In this document: piece after piece, positions 24,740 to 35,899 of the stretch
Layout of the letters: each line of letters starts with the position of its first letter
How positions within the stretch are numbered: position 1 is the stretch's first letter
Assembly: GCA_014155875.1 (NCBI GenBank)
Contig: JACEFZ010022402.1
Span: 1 to 64,000 of the forward strand
Source: Cepaea nemoralis
Taxonomy: Eukaryota > Mollusca > Gastropoda > Stylommatophora > Helicidae
Direction: 5' to 3'
Length of the DNA: 64,000 nt
Position numbers and translations under genes: made by a program
The notes under the pieces: model-generated
What the model saw: only the letters and a program-made list of their open reading frames with translations
Told to the model about the DNA's origin: nothing
Databases searched by the model: none

Positions 24740-27464
24740 GTAATACTGTACAAACAGTTCCATGTGTTTGGAATCACAGAAAGTCGTCTTAACGACAAAA
24801 TTAACCGACTCCGAAATCTCACTTAAGGGGTTTAAAGTAATTCGGAAAGATGCAAATCAAAATTAGAGACAGGTATTGCTGTATACATTTCCAATTCTCT
24901 CAACTGGTCCCGTAGAAGTGATCTCGAGACAGTAGAGATAGAATGTGTTTGGTTAGAGGTTGAAGCCAGCCAGCCACAGCGTTTCTCATTGGATACCTAT
25001 ATAGGAATCCTTGTGCCGGGTACAGTTGGTATGACGCTTCACTCAAGATGGATAGAGCGTTACAGTAGGTAGAGAAGTTACGATACTAGGTGACTTCAAC
25101 ATAGATATGAGTAAATCCACCAGGACATGGGACGATATCATTCTTCTTACAATTCAAACAACTAAAAACCGTCCCACAAGGGTTACTGGACATATCCTCA
25201 ACTATAATGATCATATATATGTACTTGTCCAGATAATATATTGAATGTTCTGTTCCTGTTTGTACAGTTAGTGACACTACCCGGTATGTTGTACATGGTC
25301 AAGAATTGGGTCAAACCTCTTAAACATAAACATGTAAGTATCAAATTTAGGAATTATAAAGCATTCAACCAAGATTTATTTTTGCAAGACTTAAGAAAAG
25401 CAGCCCTTGATCACGTTACCAACTTCCTGACCCGGACGATGCATTTAGCTTTCTGGACGAAGACTAGTCTACAATGTGTTCGATAAAACACGTGCCAATC
25501 AAAGAAGTTCGAGTCAAAAATCAACATAAATCCCCATGGGTCACTAGAGAAGTGCTGAAAATCATGAGAGAGCGAGATACAGCACACAAAATAAAGACTT
25601 CATCAATTACCGCAGACTAAGGAATAAAGTTAAATAGGAAATTCGTAGTATAAAAAAGATCATTTAAAAAATTGATTGTAGATAATTCAAACAGTACAAA
25701 TATATGGAAGGCTATTAACTTGCTAACCAATAAGAAACCGCCCTAAAGAAGCAGCAATACAAAATTCTATACATGCGATGAATTCAGTTGTTCTTTCAAT
25801 CAGAAATAGAGAATCTAAAGTCTTCAATACCAGACTCATCGTGTAATTTAAGTTCACTGGCATCATTCTGTGAGGAGAAGTGCGCCAGAAATATTCCCGC
25901 TGAGATTCCTTTAATGTCTGTTGCAGACGTTTATAAATATCTCTTGAACCTCAAATCAACAAACTCACACGGCCTAGATGGTATCAGTAATAGAATTCTT
26001 CGTTGTGCTGCACCAGTCATTAGCGAGTCCTTAACGGTTCATATATTACCAGTGCCTGGCCAAAAACTACTTTCAATATGCATTTAAAATTGCTAAAGTG
26101 TTTCCGCTTATTAAAATGGCTCAATCGATAATAGCGTTTTGGGTAATTATAGACCTATTTCCTTACTATCGTCGCTATCAAAACCACTAGAAAAACACAT
26201 TCATAAAATAACGTTACACCATTTAATTAACAATGATCTAATAATTAACAGTCAATCTGGGTTTCGACCCTAAATATTCTTGCCATAGTGCTCTAACAAA
26301 AATGACCGATAACTGGCTTTTAAAATCAACAACGGTTTAGAATTTGTGGAGCGGTTGTTTGTAGACTTTTAAAAAGCTTTTTGATATGGTAGATCACGAT
26401 ATTTTAATTAGAAAACTAAAGCAAATGAAGACAAGCACCAACATGGTGAACATAATTACGTCATTTCTATCCGACAGGCAACAAGTCGTGTCCTTCAACA
26501 ACTGTCTATCAAGACCCACACAGCATAATATTGGTGTGCCTCAGGGCTCAATACTAGGTCCGCTGCTTTTTGCAGTTTATATTAATGATCTTCCTTTATA
26601 TATCAATACAACTTGTGATCTATTCGCAGAGGACTGTACTATATATACTAGTCAAGAAAACCGTAGTGAATTAGAGAATTCTTTACAAAAGGAACTTGAT
26701 AATCTTACTAGATGGAGCAATGAAAACCGCATGCAAATTAACATCGACAAAACCAAATCCATTCTAATAACGACCAGACAAAAACTACAGACAGTAGCCA
26801 TAACTGGATCACCGCTCGAACTCCGCATGGGCACGTTACCTATAGTTAATGTGACTGAACATAAAACACTAAGGCTTTTAATAGACAGCCATTTGAACTG
26901 GAGCTCTCATGTTCACGCTCTTATCAAGAAAATAGCACAAAAAGTTTACCAACTTGCTAAAATTCAGCACTTCCTGGACGAAAGCACACGAAAAATATTC
27001 TATACATGCTATATCCAATCACATCTCGATTACTGTTCCACAGTTTGGGATGGTTGCCCTAAATCTAATTTAAAACGACTATGTTCTCTACAAAACCGCG
27101 CTATTCGTCTGGTTTCTGACATAAAACACGTTGAAAGTAATAATTTGTACAGTCATCTAAGACTTCTACCACTACAAAAGCGCTTCCTTTTCAACAAAGC
27201 CAAATTAGTGAATAAAATTATATCTCAAAATACCCCAGAGTATCTTCTGCCGCTGATTCAATCTAATGCAATGAACAGTAAGCGCCTAAATTTGTTACAT
27301 GTCTCAAAGCCTAGATTGGACCTATACAAAACATGTTTCGCCTATTCTGGTGCTCACTTATGGAATGAGCTGCCTCCAGATCTGAAAACTCCAATGAGTC
27401 CCTACACATTTAACCGAAAACTCTTTCAATACTTAATCCATACCGACTATATGCCACCATAATT
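24740..27464 (+). pseudogene. L2-like ORF2 (endonuclease + reverse transcriptase), broken
   Basis: Endonuclease motifs: FGITESRLND near 24770, TGIAVYISNSL near 24870, YLYRNPC near 25000, ILGDFNIDMSKS near 25090. RT motifs: LKSTNSHGLDGISNRIL near 25955, a NYRPISLLSSLSKPLE stretch near 26140 (frameshifted), and then a 358-codon open frame (26386-27462). That frame contains MVDHDIL, GVPQGSILGPLLF near 26540, and a motif C reading FAEDC near 26625. At motif C the usual first Asp of the F/Y-x-D-D box is Glu. Stops and frameshifts at about 25480, 26085, 26270 and 26340 make it inactive. The 358-codon C-terminal part is well kept and ends with a stop at 27462. Confidence 0.88.
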
Positions 27465-27674
27465 TATTTACTGGTATAATTGTTCAGTATAATTGTTCAT
27501 TATAATTGTTTAACTATAATTGTTCACTATATATGTGTGTGGAGTGAGCGTGAGAGTGAATGAGTGAGCGGGAGAGTGAATGAGTGAGCGGGAGAGTGAA
27601 TGAGTGAGCGGGAGAGTGAATGCGTGAGAGTGAATGAATGAGCGGAAGAGTGAATGTGTGAGCGTGAGAGTGAA

Positions 27675-27717
<43 letters not shown>

Positions 27718-27954
27718 AGAAGAGAGAGAGAGAGAGAGAGGAGAGAGAGATGAGAGAGAGAGAGAGAGAGAGAGAGCATCACTATTTTTACGTCACATAC
27801 ATTTTATGTACACATTTTTTCTCCATGTTTAAAATTTTTATGAGACTGCTCATGACAAGTGTCAGTGTATGTGTGTGAGTAAAGTGTGGGAGTTTGTTTA
27901 TACTAGTTTCAATGCTAACGTGAAACATTTTGTATGTGTCTAGATGTGAGGAAG
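27463..27954 (+). repeat. L2 3' UTR proximal part: minisatellite, (GT)n and (GA)n
   Basis: Starts with four rough repeats of tataattgttca, then short gtgagcgggagagtgaatga units (27540-27670), the reverse complement of the large arrays in element #1. These are followed by (GT)n and (GA)n to 27776. Unique 3' UTR sequence beginning catcactatttttacgtcac follows, and is shared in antisense with 20600-20640 and 55090-55155. Confidence 0.88.
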
Positions 27955-29555
27955 TGTGAGTGTATGTGGAGGATATGTGTGAGTGTGGGGATATGTGTGG
28001 GTGGGGGTATGCATTTGGATGGGTTGGGGTGTGTGGGTTTTGGTTGGTAGTGGTATTTGTGGGTGTTGGTGGGATGTGTGGATGGATGTGTGGGGGTGAA
28101 AGTAGGGGTGTTGGAATGGGTGTGGGGGATGTGTTTATGGGTGGAGGATATGTGTATGGGACGGATGCAGGGGATGTGTGTTTATGTGGGTGGAGATGTG
28201 TGGATGGTTTGAGGAAGTATGTGTGGGAGGCGGGGTTGTGTGGGTAGGGGATTGTGTTGGGTGGATTTGGGATTGAAGGGCGGGTGGGGAGAAGTGTATG
28301 GTGTGTGGGTTTGAGATATGTGTGCGGTGTGTTGGTGGGGGATGTGTGAATGATGTGTGGGTGGAGGGTATGTTTGTGGTGGTATGGGTGGAGGATAGTG
28401 TGTGGTATGGGGGATGTGTGTGATGGGTGTGGGGAATGTGCGTATGGGTGGGGTATATGTGGGGGTGAGCAGGGGATTGTGGTGGTTGGGGGAAGTATGT
28501 GGGTGGGAGATGTGTGTATGTGGATGGGGAATGTGTGGGTGGGGGTGAGTGAGTGGCTTAGGGATGTGTAGGTGGGTGAGGGAGTTGTATGTATCGGGGT
28601 GGGATGTGTGAGTGGGTGGAGGATGTGTGTGTGGTTAGAGGTATTGTGATCGAGAGATGTTTGGTTGGGAGTGGGTGGGTGGGGTGTGTGGGTGCGTAGT
28701 GGAGGATGTGTGAGTGAGTGTGTGTTGGTGGACGGGTAGGGAATGCGGTGTGTGGGTGGGGAGAGGTGTGTGGTGTGTTGGTTGGTGATATTGTGTGGGT
28801 GAAGTATGTGTGTGTGGTGGGGGATTTTTGTGGTGTGTGAGTGGGGGTATGTGGGGTGGATGGGTAAGGGTATCTGTGGTGAGTGGGAATATCGTGTAGT
28901 ATCTGGGTGGGGGATATGTGTGTGTGTGGTGCGTGGGTTGGGAATAGTGCGTGGTAGGGGGTGTATGTGATGTGCGGGTGGGGGATTGTGTGGTGGGGGA
29001 TTAGGTTAAGGCATGTGTGGGTGGGTGGAAGTTGTATGTGTGGGTGGTGGGGTGTGTGTGAGTGGATTGGGGATGTATGGGTGGTTAGGGAGATGTGTGT
29101 GTGGGGGGGGAGTGGTAGGGACATGTCAGTTGGTGGGGATGTGTGTATATGGTTTGGGGATGTGTGAGTGGATGTGCGATGTGTGGGTTGGTGGGGGATT
29201 GTGTGTGTGGGTGGGGAATATGTTGTCGATGGAGATGTGGCTGGGGGAAGGGTGGTTTGAGGTGTGGGTGGGGAGAGGATGTGTGGGGGTAGGATGTGGA
29301 TGGCGTGGGATGTGTGGGTTGGTGGGGAATTGTTGTGGGTGGCTGAGTGTGTTTTGGTTGGGGGATCAGGTGAGGGCAGTGTGTGTGGGTGGGGGATGTG
29401 CGGGAGGGGGATGGGTCGGTTGGTGGGGTATGTATGTGTCCCTTGGTGTGCGTGTTTGTCGGTAGGTGGGGGTGTGTATGTGTCCCTTGGTGCGCGTGTG
29501 TGTGGGTAGGTGGGGGTGTTGTGTGGGTGGGGTGATGTATGGATAGGTGGGAGAT
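27955..29555 (+). repeat. G-rich GTGTGGGTGGGGGAT-type minisatellite inside L2 3' UTR
   Basis: About 1.6 kb of degenerate 15-18 bp units dense in GGG and GGGG runs on the element's sense strand. It lies between the catcactatttttacg segment and the L2 3' terminus. The same type of array occupies the same relative place in the antisense L2 copies at 45905-46460 and 53720-54990. Long ORFs in it reflect composition only. Confidence 0.93.
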
Positions 29556-29562
29556 GGGCCTC

Positions 29563-29739
29563 ATAACATGGTAATTATAATTAGCCTTGTTTATGTTTAC
29601 AACATTCATTTCACAATGTTTATTTTTCTTCCTATGTAAATGTATAATGCTCTTGATGAACGAAAGACGAGTGATTGGACCGAATGTAAGACGGGCCTGC
29701 GCGCCCAATTTGTGACCCTAATAAAGTTGATTTGATTTG
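29563..29739 (+). repeat. L2-like 3'-terminal cassette (copy in element #2)
   Basis: About 175 bp, with the phrases gcgcgcccaatttgtgac and cctaataaagttgat, ending in a ttgat-repeat tail. Near-identical cassettes are at 20416-20640, 45681-45905 and 53544-53720 in antisense. Shared 3' ends are typical of recognition by the LINE's own reverse transcriptase. Confidence 0.92.
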
Positions 29740-30032
29740 TGTATTCTTTCATATACACACACTCACACGCATGCGCGCGCTCACACACACACACACTAAC
29801 ACAACAACTCTCCCACTGTCTCACTCCCTCACACACAATCCTTCATGCACACACACACACACACACTCTCAATCACACTCTCTCACACATACATGAACGC
29901 ATGCACTCACGCACACACTCCCTCACTTACTCTCACACATACACGTACGAATGCATGCACTGACACATTCCCCCACAATTTCTCGCTCAATCACTCTCTC
30001 CACACACACGCATGCACGTGCGCACACACACA

Positions 30033-30106
<74 letters not shown>

Positions 30107-30863
30107 TACAACACGCACACACATATATAGTGAACAATTATAATGAACAATTATACCAGTAAATGAATTATGGTGGCATATAGTCAATATGGATTAAGTA
30201 TTGAAAGAAGTTTTCGGTTAAATGTGTAGGGACTCATTGGAGTTTTCAGATCTGGAGGCAGACCATTCCATAAGTGAGCACCAGAATAGACGAAACATGT
30301 TTTGTATAGGTCCAATCTAGGCTTTGAGACATGTAACAAATTTAGGCGCTTGCTGTTCATTGCATTAGATTGAATCAGCGGCAGAAGATACTCTGGGGTA
30401 TTTTGAGATATAATTTTATTCACTAATTTGGCTTTGTTGAAAAGGAAGCGCTTTGAAGTGGTAGAAGTCTTAGATGACTGTACAAATTATTACTTTCAAC
30501 GTGCTTTATGCCAGAAACCAGACGAATAGCGCGGTTTTGAAGAGAACATAGTCGTTTTAAATTAGATTTAGGGCAACCATCCCAAACTGTGGAACAGTAA
30601 TCGAGATGTGATTGGATATAGCATGTATAGAATATTTTTCGTGTGCTTTCGTCCAGGAAGTGCTGAATTTTAGCAAGTTGGTAAACTTGTTGTGCTATTT
30701 CTTGGTAAGAGCGTGAACACGAGAGCTCCAGTTCAAATGGCTGTCAATTAAAAGACCTAGTGTTTTATGTTCAGTCACATTAACTATAGGTAACGAGCCC
30801 ATGCGGAGTTCGAGTGGTGGTCCAGTTATGGCTAGTGTCTGTAGTTTTTGTCTGGTCGTTATT
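29740..30863 (-). mobile_element. L2-like element #1, distal ORF2 and start of 3' UTR (antisense)
   Basis: Continuation of the element at 20416-24201 after the nested element #2. From 29740 to about 30120 it holds (AC)n, (CT)n (30038-30085) and the tataattgttcacta segment. From 30168 to 30863 it is antisense RT C-terminus matching residues of the 26386-27462 frame, for example SQNTPEYLLPLIQSNAMNSK and YSGAHLWN. At 30863-30874 it is interrupted by the 1.66-kb element flanked by agcatggattt. Confidence 0.88.
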
Positions 30864-30874
30864 AGCATGGATTT

Positions 30875-32530
30875 CTTCTTCTTTGCGTTCATCCGGAGTG
30901 ATTTTTTCAGATGTGATTGCGGTGTGTCTGGTTAGGCACCCTCGGGTCGAAACCCTCAGGCCAACACATCCGACTTTTAGCGTGCATTTTTGACCAGGTT
31001 AGCAATCCTGGGAGACTCTCACTTTTGTGGTACCGTCCACATCTCAGCTGGTCTAGTTGGAACAGTCGAAGACTACACGGTCATCCCTCAAGTGAAGGCA
31101 GGTACAGTCCATAGCATTTTCCGCCATCCTGGGTGGCTTCCATAATTGCAGAGCCGGCACATAACGCTCTGGTGCTGGGTTTACCGAGGGAATCGTCACG
31201 TCCTGCTCATGGCTGTTTTAATTCCTCACTTCAATATATTGGGCATTTCGCTCGCCCTGGGCCGTTCCTGCACAAACCAGTCAGCTCTGCGGTTGGTTTC
31301 CACTAAGCGAGTTTTCGGACATGTGCTTGTCCCTGTACCCATCAGAGCTGTTCCAGGCACGGCGGACATTCGGAAAACTACCTAGTCAGAGCTGTTCCGA
31401 ACAAGAGCGGCATTCGGAAACTAGGTAGTCAGAGCTGTTCCTAGCATGAGAGACATTCGGACGAGACATTTCACTCGGACGTAATTGCGTAGTGTCAATT
31501 TTTAGTTTGCCACCCGTAGGACGACACTTCCGACTTCCGGCGGGCATTTTTTAATGAGGTTAACCTTCCTCTGATTTCGAGGCACGTTAGACTGTTGTGA
31601 TGTCGCCCACATCTCAGCTGGTCAAGATAGAACGACCAACGATATCGCGGTCGGCCCTCAAGGGAAGGCAGGGGCAGACAATGCGCAGTCCCTCGCTATC
31701 CAAGGAGGCTTCCATAATTGCAGAGCCGGCACATATTGCTCCGAGACTGGGCTCACCCGAGGAGTTGTCACGTCCTGCTCATGGCTGCTTTAGTTCCTCA
31801 CTTCCCTGTATTGGGCATCTCGCTTGCCACTGGTCGCTCAAGTGAGCTCCAGGGGCGGTCAGACTGCGGGCGACATCCACTCGGTAAGCTTTTGCTTTTG
31901 ACTTTGGACCACGCAATAGGTTCGCTCGCCGTGCGTTCCATTTCGCGTTATTGAGACGTTTCTCAACTTTTATCTACACTCTCTATGAGTTAGATACAGA
32001 CAGTTTTCGTAACCATTTCCTTCGACTGGGGCATTTTACTGACTTTTTGTACTCGCTCACGAGGTAGGCTACATGTGCTGCCGGCTCAGCACCTTACCTT
32101 CGTGCAGCAGTCAGTGAGAAACGGCCAGGCCATCTCATCCGGGAATCCAACATATCCCTCAGCTGAGAGCCTTCAAACAAGTGTCAGAACTGGGCATGTA
32201 GCTTGCTCAGTATCTCGATTCCAATTTTTCGGTAGGTGGATATCGGCCCGACTCTCAGATCCGAGGGTCTGTGGCTTAGAGGCGTTCAGCCTAAACCCTC
32301 GACAGAGAGCCTTAGAGTATTGTCCGAAACAAGAACTGCCTTCATGCGCCTGATTTAAACTTTTGACTGCTATCCTCAATCTCCTGCAGAGCAGCAGGTT
32401 GTGTCTCTCTTAGTCTGGTCCCTATCCCATACGCTGTCCGATATGTAGTTTTCACCCATCGGCAAGCACATGGGGTCAACGGGACACTCAAGCTCCCCCA
32501 CCACGGCAAGGTGGAGACACATCGGGGGAG
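30875..32530 (-). mobile_element. 1.66-kb non-coding retroelement with ribozyme-like 5' end
   Basis: Flanked by a perfect 11-bp target-site duplication, agcatggattt, at 30864-30874 and 32531-32541. On the minus strand it starts ctcccccgatgtgtctcc and ends in an aaagaagaag-like tail, so it is a retroelement reading leftwards. No ORF with a known motif was found. Two tandem copies of about 570 bp lie inside (phrases around 31038 and 31608, each with cacatctcagctggtc and ttgcagagccggcacat). Size, lack of RT and a structured 5' end suggest a non-autonomous LINE derivative. The parent family is not recognised in the window. Confidence 0.75.
32400..32530 (-). ncRNA. candidate HDV-like self-cleaving ribozyme
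   Basis: Read on the minus strand from the first base of the element. P1: CUCCCCC (32530-32524) pairs with GGGGGAG (32499-32493). P2: UGUGUCUC (32521-32514) pairs with GAGACACA (32407-32400). P3: ACC (32512-32510) pairs with GGU (32502-32500), around a 7-base loop UUGCCGU. P4: GUCCC (32485-32481) pairs with GGGAC (32422-32418). The joining strand just before P2 reads CUAAGA (32413-32408), the place of the catalytic cytosine in HDV-type ribozymes. The order P1-P2-P3-P3'-P1'-P4-P2' is the HDV double pseudoknot. Weak points: P1.1 has only one clear G-C pair, position 1 is C where G is usual, and four extra bases lie between P4 and the cytosine. Ribozymes of this class sit at the 5' ends of several LINE families. 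Confidence 0.5.
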
Positions 32531-32622
32531 AGCATGGATTTGGTTTTTGTCGATGTTAATTTGCATGCGGTTTTCATTGCTCCATCTAGTAAGATTATCA
32601 AGTTCCTTTTGTAAAGAATTCT

Positions 32623-34753
32623 CTAATTCAAGCTAGGAAGGATGTGCAAAAGGCTGCCAGGCAGTGTGCAAATGAATATTGGATCACGTTATGTGAGTCC
32701 ATTCAAACCGCAAGTGATAAGGGAAACATAAGAAGCATATATGAAGGAATAAAGAAAGCCTGTGGTCCAGTGATCAAAAGAAGTGCACCATTGAAAACCT
32801 TGACTGGAGAAATCATCACTGATAAGAAACAGCAGATGGACAGATGGGTAGATCACTATTTGGAGCTTTACTCAAGTGAGACTAAACTAGCGGATGATGC
32901 CCTCAACGCCATAGAGGCTCTACCAACTCTTGACCACCTGGACACACTTCCCACCATAACAGAAGTTAAGTGTGCTATAAATGAACTTGCATCTGGCAAG
33001 CTCCAGGTAAGGATGGGATTCCAATAGAGGTTATCAGGAGTGGGCAAGACACACTCACTCTACAGATCCACCAGCTAATAGAGCTATGCTGGCGTGAAGG
33101 ACAAGTCCCACAGGATTTCAAAGATTCAAGCATCATAACACTGTACAAGAACAAGGGAGATCGGAGCGACTGCAACAACTATAGGGGTATCTCACTTCTG
33201 TGTATTGTTGGAAAAGTATTTGCCAGAATTGTTCTGGGCAGACTTCAAGTCCTAGGAGATTAAGTCTACCCCGAATCACAGTGTTACTTTTGACAGAACC
33301 GTGCTACCACTGATATTATATTCTCATTGCGACAAATGCAAGAAAAATGCCGTGAACAGAATCTACCACTGTTTATTGCCTTCATCGACCTCACAGAGGC
33401 ATTTGATTTCGTCAGTCGTGAGGGTCTTTCAAGGCACTAAAGAAGATTGGCTGCCCACCAACTCTTCTGTCCATTGTGGAATCGTTCCACATAGGCATGA
33501 ATGGTATAATCAAGTTTGATGGTGCAACTTCTGAAGAGTTTGAAATCAAGAGTGGAATTAAGCAAGGTTGTGTACTAGCTCCCACCCTCTTTGGAATATA
33601 CTTTTCACTTCTACTGAAATATGCCTTTCGTGATCAGGATGGTGGTATATACATTCACTCACGCTCAGATGGCGGCCTTTACAATGCTCAGAGATTGAAG
33701 GCCAAGACCAAAATTAGGAGGGTACTGATCAGAGAGTTGCTTTTTGCAGATGATGCTGCAGTTACGACCCACTCTGAGGAAGAATTGCAATGTCTACTAT
33801 CTGCATTCTCCAATGCTTGTTCTGAATTTGGTTTAACAATTAGCAAAAACAAGACACAGATTATGTCACAAGGTGCACATGGGGTACCATCAATCCTTAT
33901 TTACGACGCCGAACTAGAGATGGTAGACCATTTTACATATCTAGGATCAGTGGTAAATAGTAAATTATCCTTAGATCAGGAAATCAACATCCGGATTGGT
34001 AAGGCAGCAGCAACAATGAACATGTTAGCAAAAAGTGCTGGGAGAACAGGAAGCTTACTGCCAAAACAAAAGTCCTCGTCTACCAAGCCTGTGTCCTTAG
34101 TACTCTTCTTTATGGCAGTGAAACCTGGACAACTTACTCACGCCAAGAGAAACGTTTAAACAGCTTTCATATGCGGTGTCTGCGAAGAATACTTGGTATT
34201 AAGTGGCAAGACAAAATCACAAATACTGAAGTATTGGAAAGATCAGGTTGTGTGACGGTGTATTCCATACTCCGTCTTCGTAGACTTAGATGGATAGGAC
34301 ATGTTAGGAGGATGGATGATGGTAGAATACCAAAGGACATCTTTTTTTTTGGTGAATTACAGACGGGTAGGAGATCTCAGGGTCGGCCTTTACTACGATA
34401 CAAAGATGTGTGTAAGCGGAACATGATTGATATAGGCATTGATAATGCACATTGGGAGCAAGTTGCCGCTGAACGTGTTGCATGGAGGGCAACTATCAGA
34501 AATGGAATCAAGACAAAGGAGAAAATGATTGCAGATAAAGCACACACAGAGCGTGAGAGACGTAATATGGTGCAAAATGGTGGAAATGACCATGTTTTCA
34601 CATGCATCTACTGTGGGCAAACATTTGCAGCAAGAATTGGCCTTACCAGCCACACTCTCCACCGCCATGGGTCGTAGTTATTAAGCCTTTTTGAAGCACA
34701 ATATACCAAACTATCGTCTGTCAAGACGGAAAGGTGCCAAAGGTGCCAATGTA

Positions 34754-34756
<3 letters not shown>
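32623..34756 (+). mobile_element. RTE-B LINE, 3' part (RT and 3' UTR)
   Basis: Resumes the element broken at 20415. Ends with a 3' UTR containing caaactatcgtctgtcaaga and ggtgccaatg, also the last bases of the two derivatives at 39112 and 39760. It is followed by a (TA)n tract as tail. Confidence 0.88.
32632..34677 (+). pseudogene. RTE-B reverse transcriptase with C-terminal zinc finger (broken)
   Basis: Linker motif AARQCANEYW near 32655. RT motifs: NELASGK near 32985, LYKNKGDRSDCNNYRGISLL near 33140, FIDLTEAFDFVSREG near 33385 (motif A), GIKQGCVLAPTLFGIYF near 33555, and LLFADDAAV near 33740 (motif C, both Asp intact). C-terminal motifs: LYGSETW near 34110, RRILGIKWQDK near 34180, and RGRP-like GRPLLRYKDVCKR near 34385. 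A C2H2-type finger, CIYC-x12-H-x4-H, lies at about 34605-34670. Frameshifts near 33020, 33300, 33430 and 34075 and a stop after VLGD break the frame. The 168-codon C-terminal part (34171-34677) is open. It would have copied its own RNA at nicked DNA. Confidence 0.9.
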
Positions 34757-34815
<59 letters not shown>

Positions 34816-34827
34816 ATTTTATATATC
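34757..34827. repeat. (TA)n microsatellite at RTE-B 3' end
   Basis: Alternating TA of about 60 bases with a few T interruptions, directly after the RTE-B 3' UTR. Confidence 0.92.
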
Positions 34828-34829
34828 CC

Positions 34830-35055
34830 TCGTTGCAATCAACATCAGCATTTTTCAGCTACTGTTGATGTACTAGGCAAGATTACGCTTAGTAGTTTGC
34901 CATTGCTTTCTGAGCGACCGGCTCACATACCCAGTAAGTTATCAACGCGGCGAGAACTGCTACCGATTCTCGCGCAGGTTACGTTACTCACGAGAATATA
35001 CGGGATTACGGAGAAAGACGTTAACACCTAGGCCAGGGAGACCGGCACAACATAT
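34830..35055 (-). mobile_element. tRNA-derived SINE, minus strand
   Basis: On the minus strand the body phrase caatggcaaactact and the closing gttgattgcaacg phrase match SINE copies at 47431-47658 and 48605-48845. The head (right part) resembles the 47431 copy: ccgtaatcccgtatattctcg and gtatgtgagccggtcgctcag. The tail lies to the left against the (TA)n tract. No clear target-site duplication seen. Confidence 0.75.
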
Positions 35056-35065
35056 ATACAAAGTA

Positions 35066-35899
35066 TCAGTTATCAGTTATCAGTTGGGGTATCTTCGTTG
35101 CACTCCGGACATGTCCATAGGTGCTCAGATCCTCCCCCAGCATATTCATCAGCGTCCGGTGGCTAATAGTGCCAGTTCTGTGTTGGTTGACGAGGCGCTT
35201 TGTTTTCCCGATGTACCTCTCGCGTCTGGCTGTGCCGATTCTTACTCCCAGGTCTTTCATCCTGGACAGCGATGTGGAATCACTGACGTCAAAGTCCTCT
35301 GTTCTCGCCATATCTTTAAGGACGTTAATAACATCGGCACGATCCATGGGCTGGCCATCTACAGGGGGTGCAGAGCCAGCCAGTTTGTCAGCTCGTTCAT
35401 TTCCCTCGACTCCCGCATGTCCCGGGACGAAGATGAAGGTGACTTTACGGACAACAGACTTCCGCAGCGATTCAGTCCACTGTCTACGTACAGATCCAGC
35501 TTCGACCTTCTGAATCATGCTCATTGAATCACTTAGTACACACACGTTGGTATAATGCTGTGATTCCAGCCATATGAAAGCCTGTGTAACTGCCATCACC
35601 TCCATCGTCATGCTGCTCGTGGTCATAGAGTGGGCACCACTGGATTCTTGAACGGTTCGGCCCGCTGAACGGGCTGTAAATGCCCACGCACTTCTCTGCT
35701 GCTTTACAACAGATCCATCTGTATAGATGAGCACTTCGGGGCTATCTGAGTGTTCATAGATGAGCGCGTTAACCTCTGCATTGACAGCGGCAGGGTTCTG
35801 CTCTCTGCACCGTCTGTGTGCACTTAAAAGCTGGAGGCACCGGCACCCATTCCTTGCCGGGGTTGATACTGGTAAGACTGCAGACCTGTCTGACGACAT
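35066..35899 (-). pseudogene. I-A RNase H domain
   Basis: A 277-codon open frame with the four acidic-site motifs of RNase HI: YTDGSVVK (first Asp), TMEVMAVTQAF (Glu), CVLSDSMSMI (Asp) and FVPGHAGVEGNERADKLAG (His and last Asp). In LINEs of this type it removes RNA from the cDNA hybrid. The frame itself is intact but is separated from RT by a frame change near 35770-35899. Confidence 0.88.

Larger units (their letters stand above)
24202..29739 (+). mobile_element. L2-like element #2, near full length, sense
   Basis: A LINE inserted inside L2-like element #1. In order: a Pro/Ser-rich region possibly representing ORF1 (24202-24640), endonuclease (about 24740-25490), reverse transcriptase (about 25790-27462), a 3' UTR with two kinds of minisatellite (27520-29560), and a 3' terminus ending cctaataaagttgatttgat. 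The right junction runs straight into the element #1 sequence tgtattctttcatatac. Because the flanks are (CT)n, no target duplication can be defined. Frames are broken in many places. Confidence 0.85.
30168..32622 (-). pseudogene. L2-like ORF2 C-terminus, split by an insertion
   Basis: The RT C-terminal domain on the minus strand in two pieces, 30168-30863 and 32542-32622. It is aligned by eye with the sister copy at 26386-27462. It has frameshifts near 30425-30490 and 30700. The 5' end at 32622 corresponds to the sister copy's RSELENSLQKEL region, so the insertion that brought element #1 here was 5'-truncated. Not functional. Confidence 0.85.

Noticed and set aside
27960..29708. ORFs of Gly/Trp/Val/Cys or Pro/His/Thr in the G-rich array
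   Set aside because: Composition artefacts on both strands of a simple repeat.
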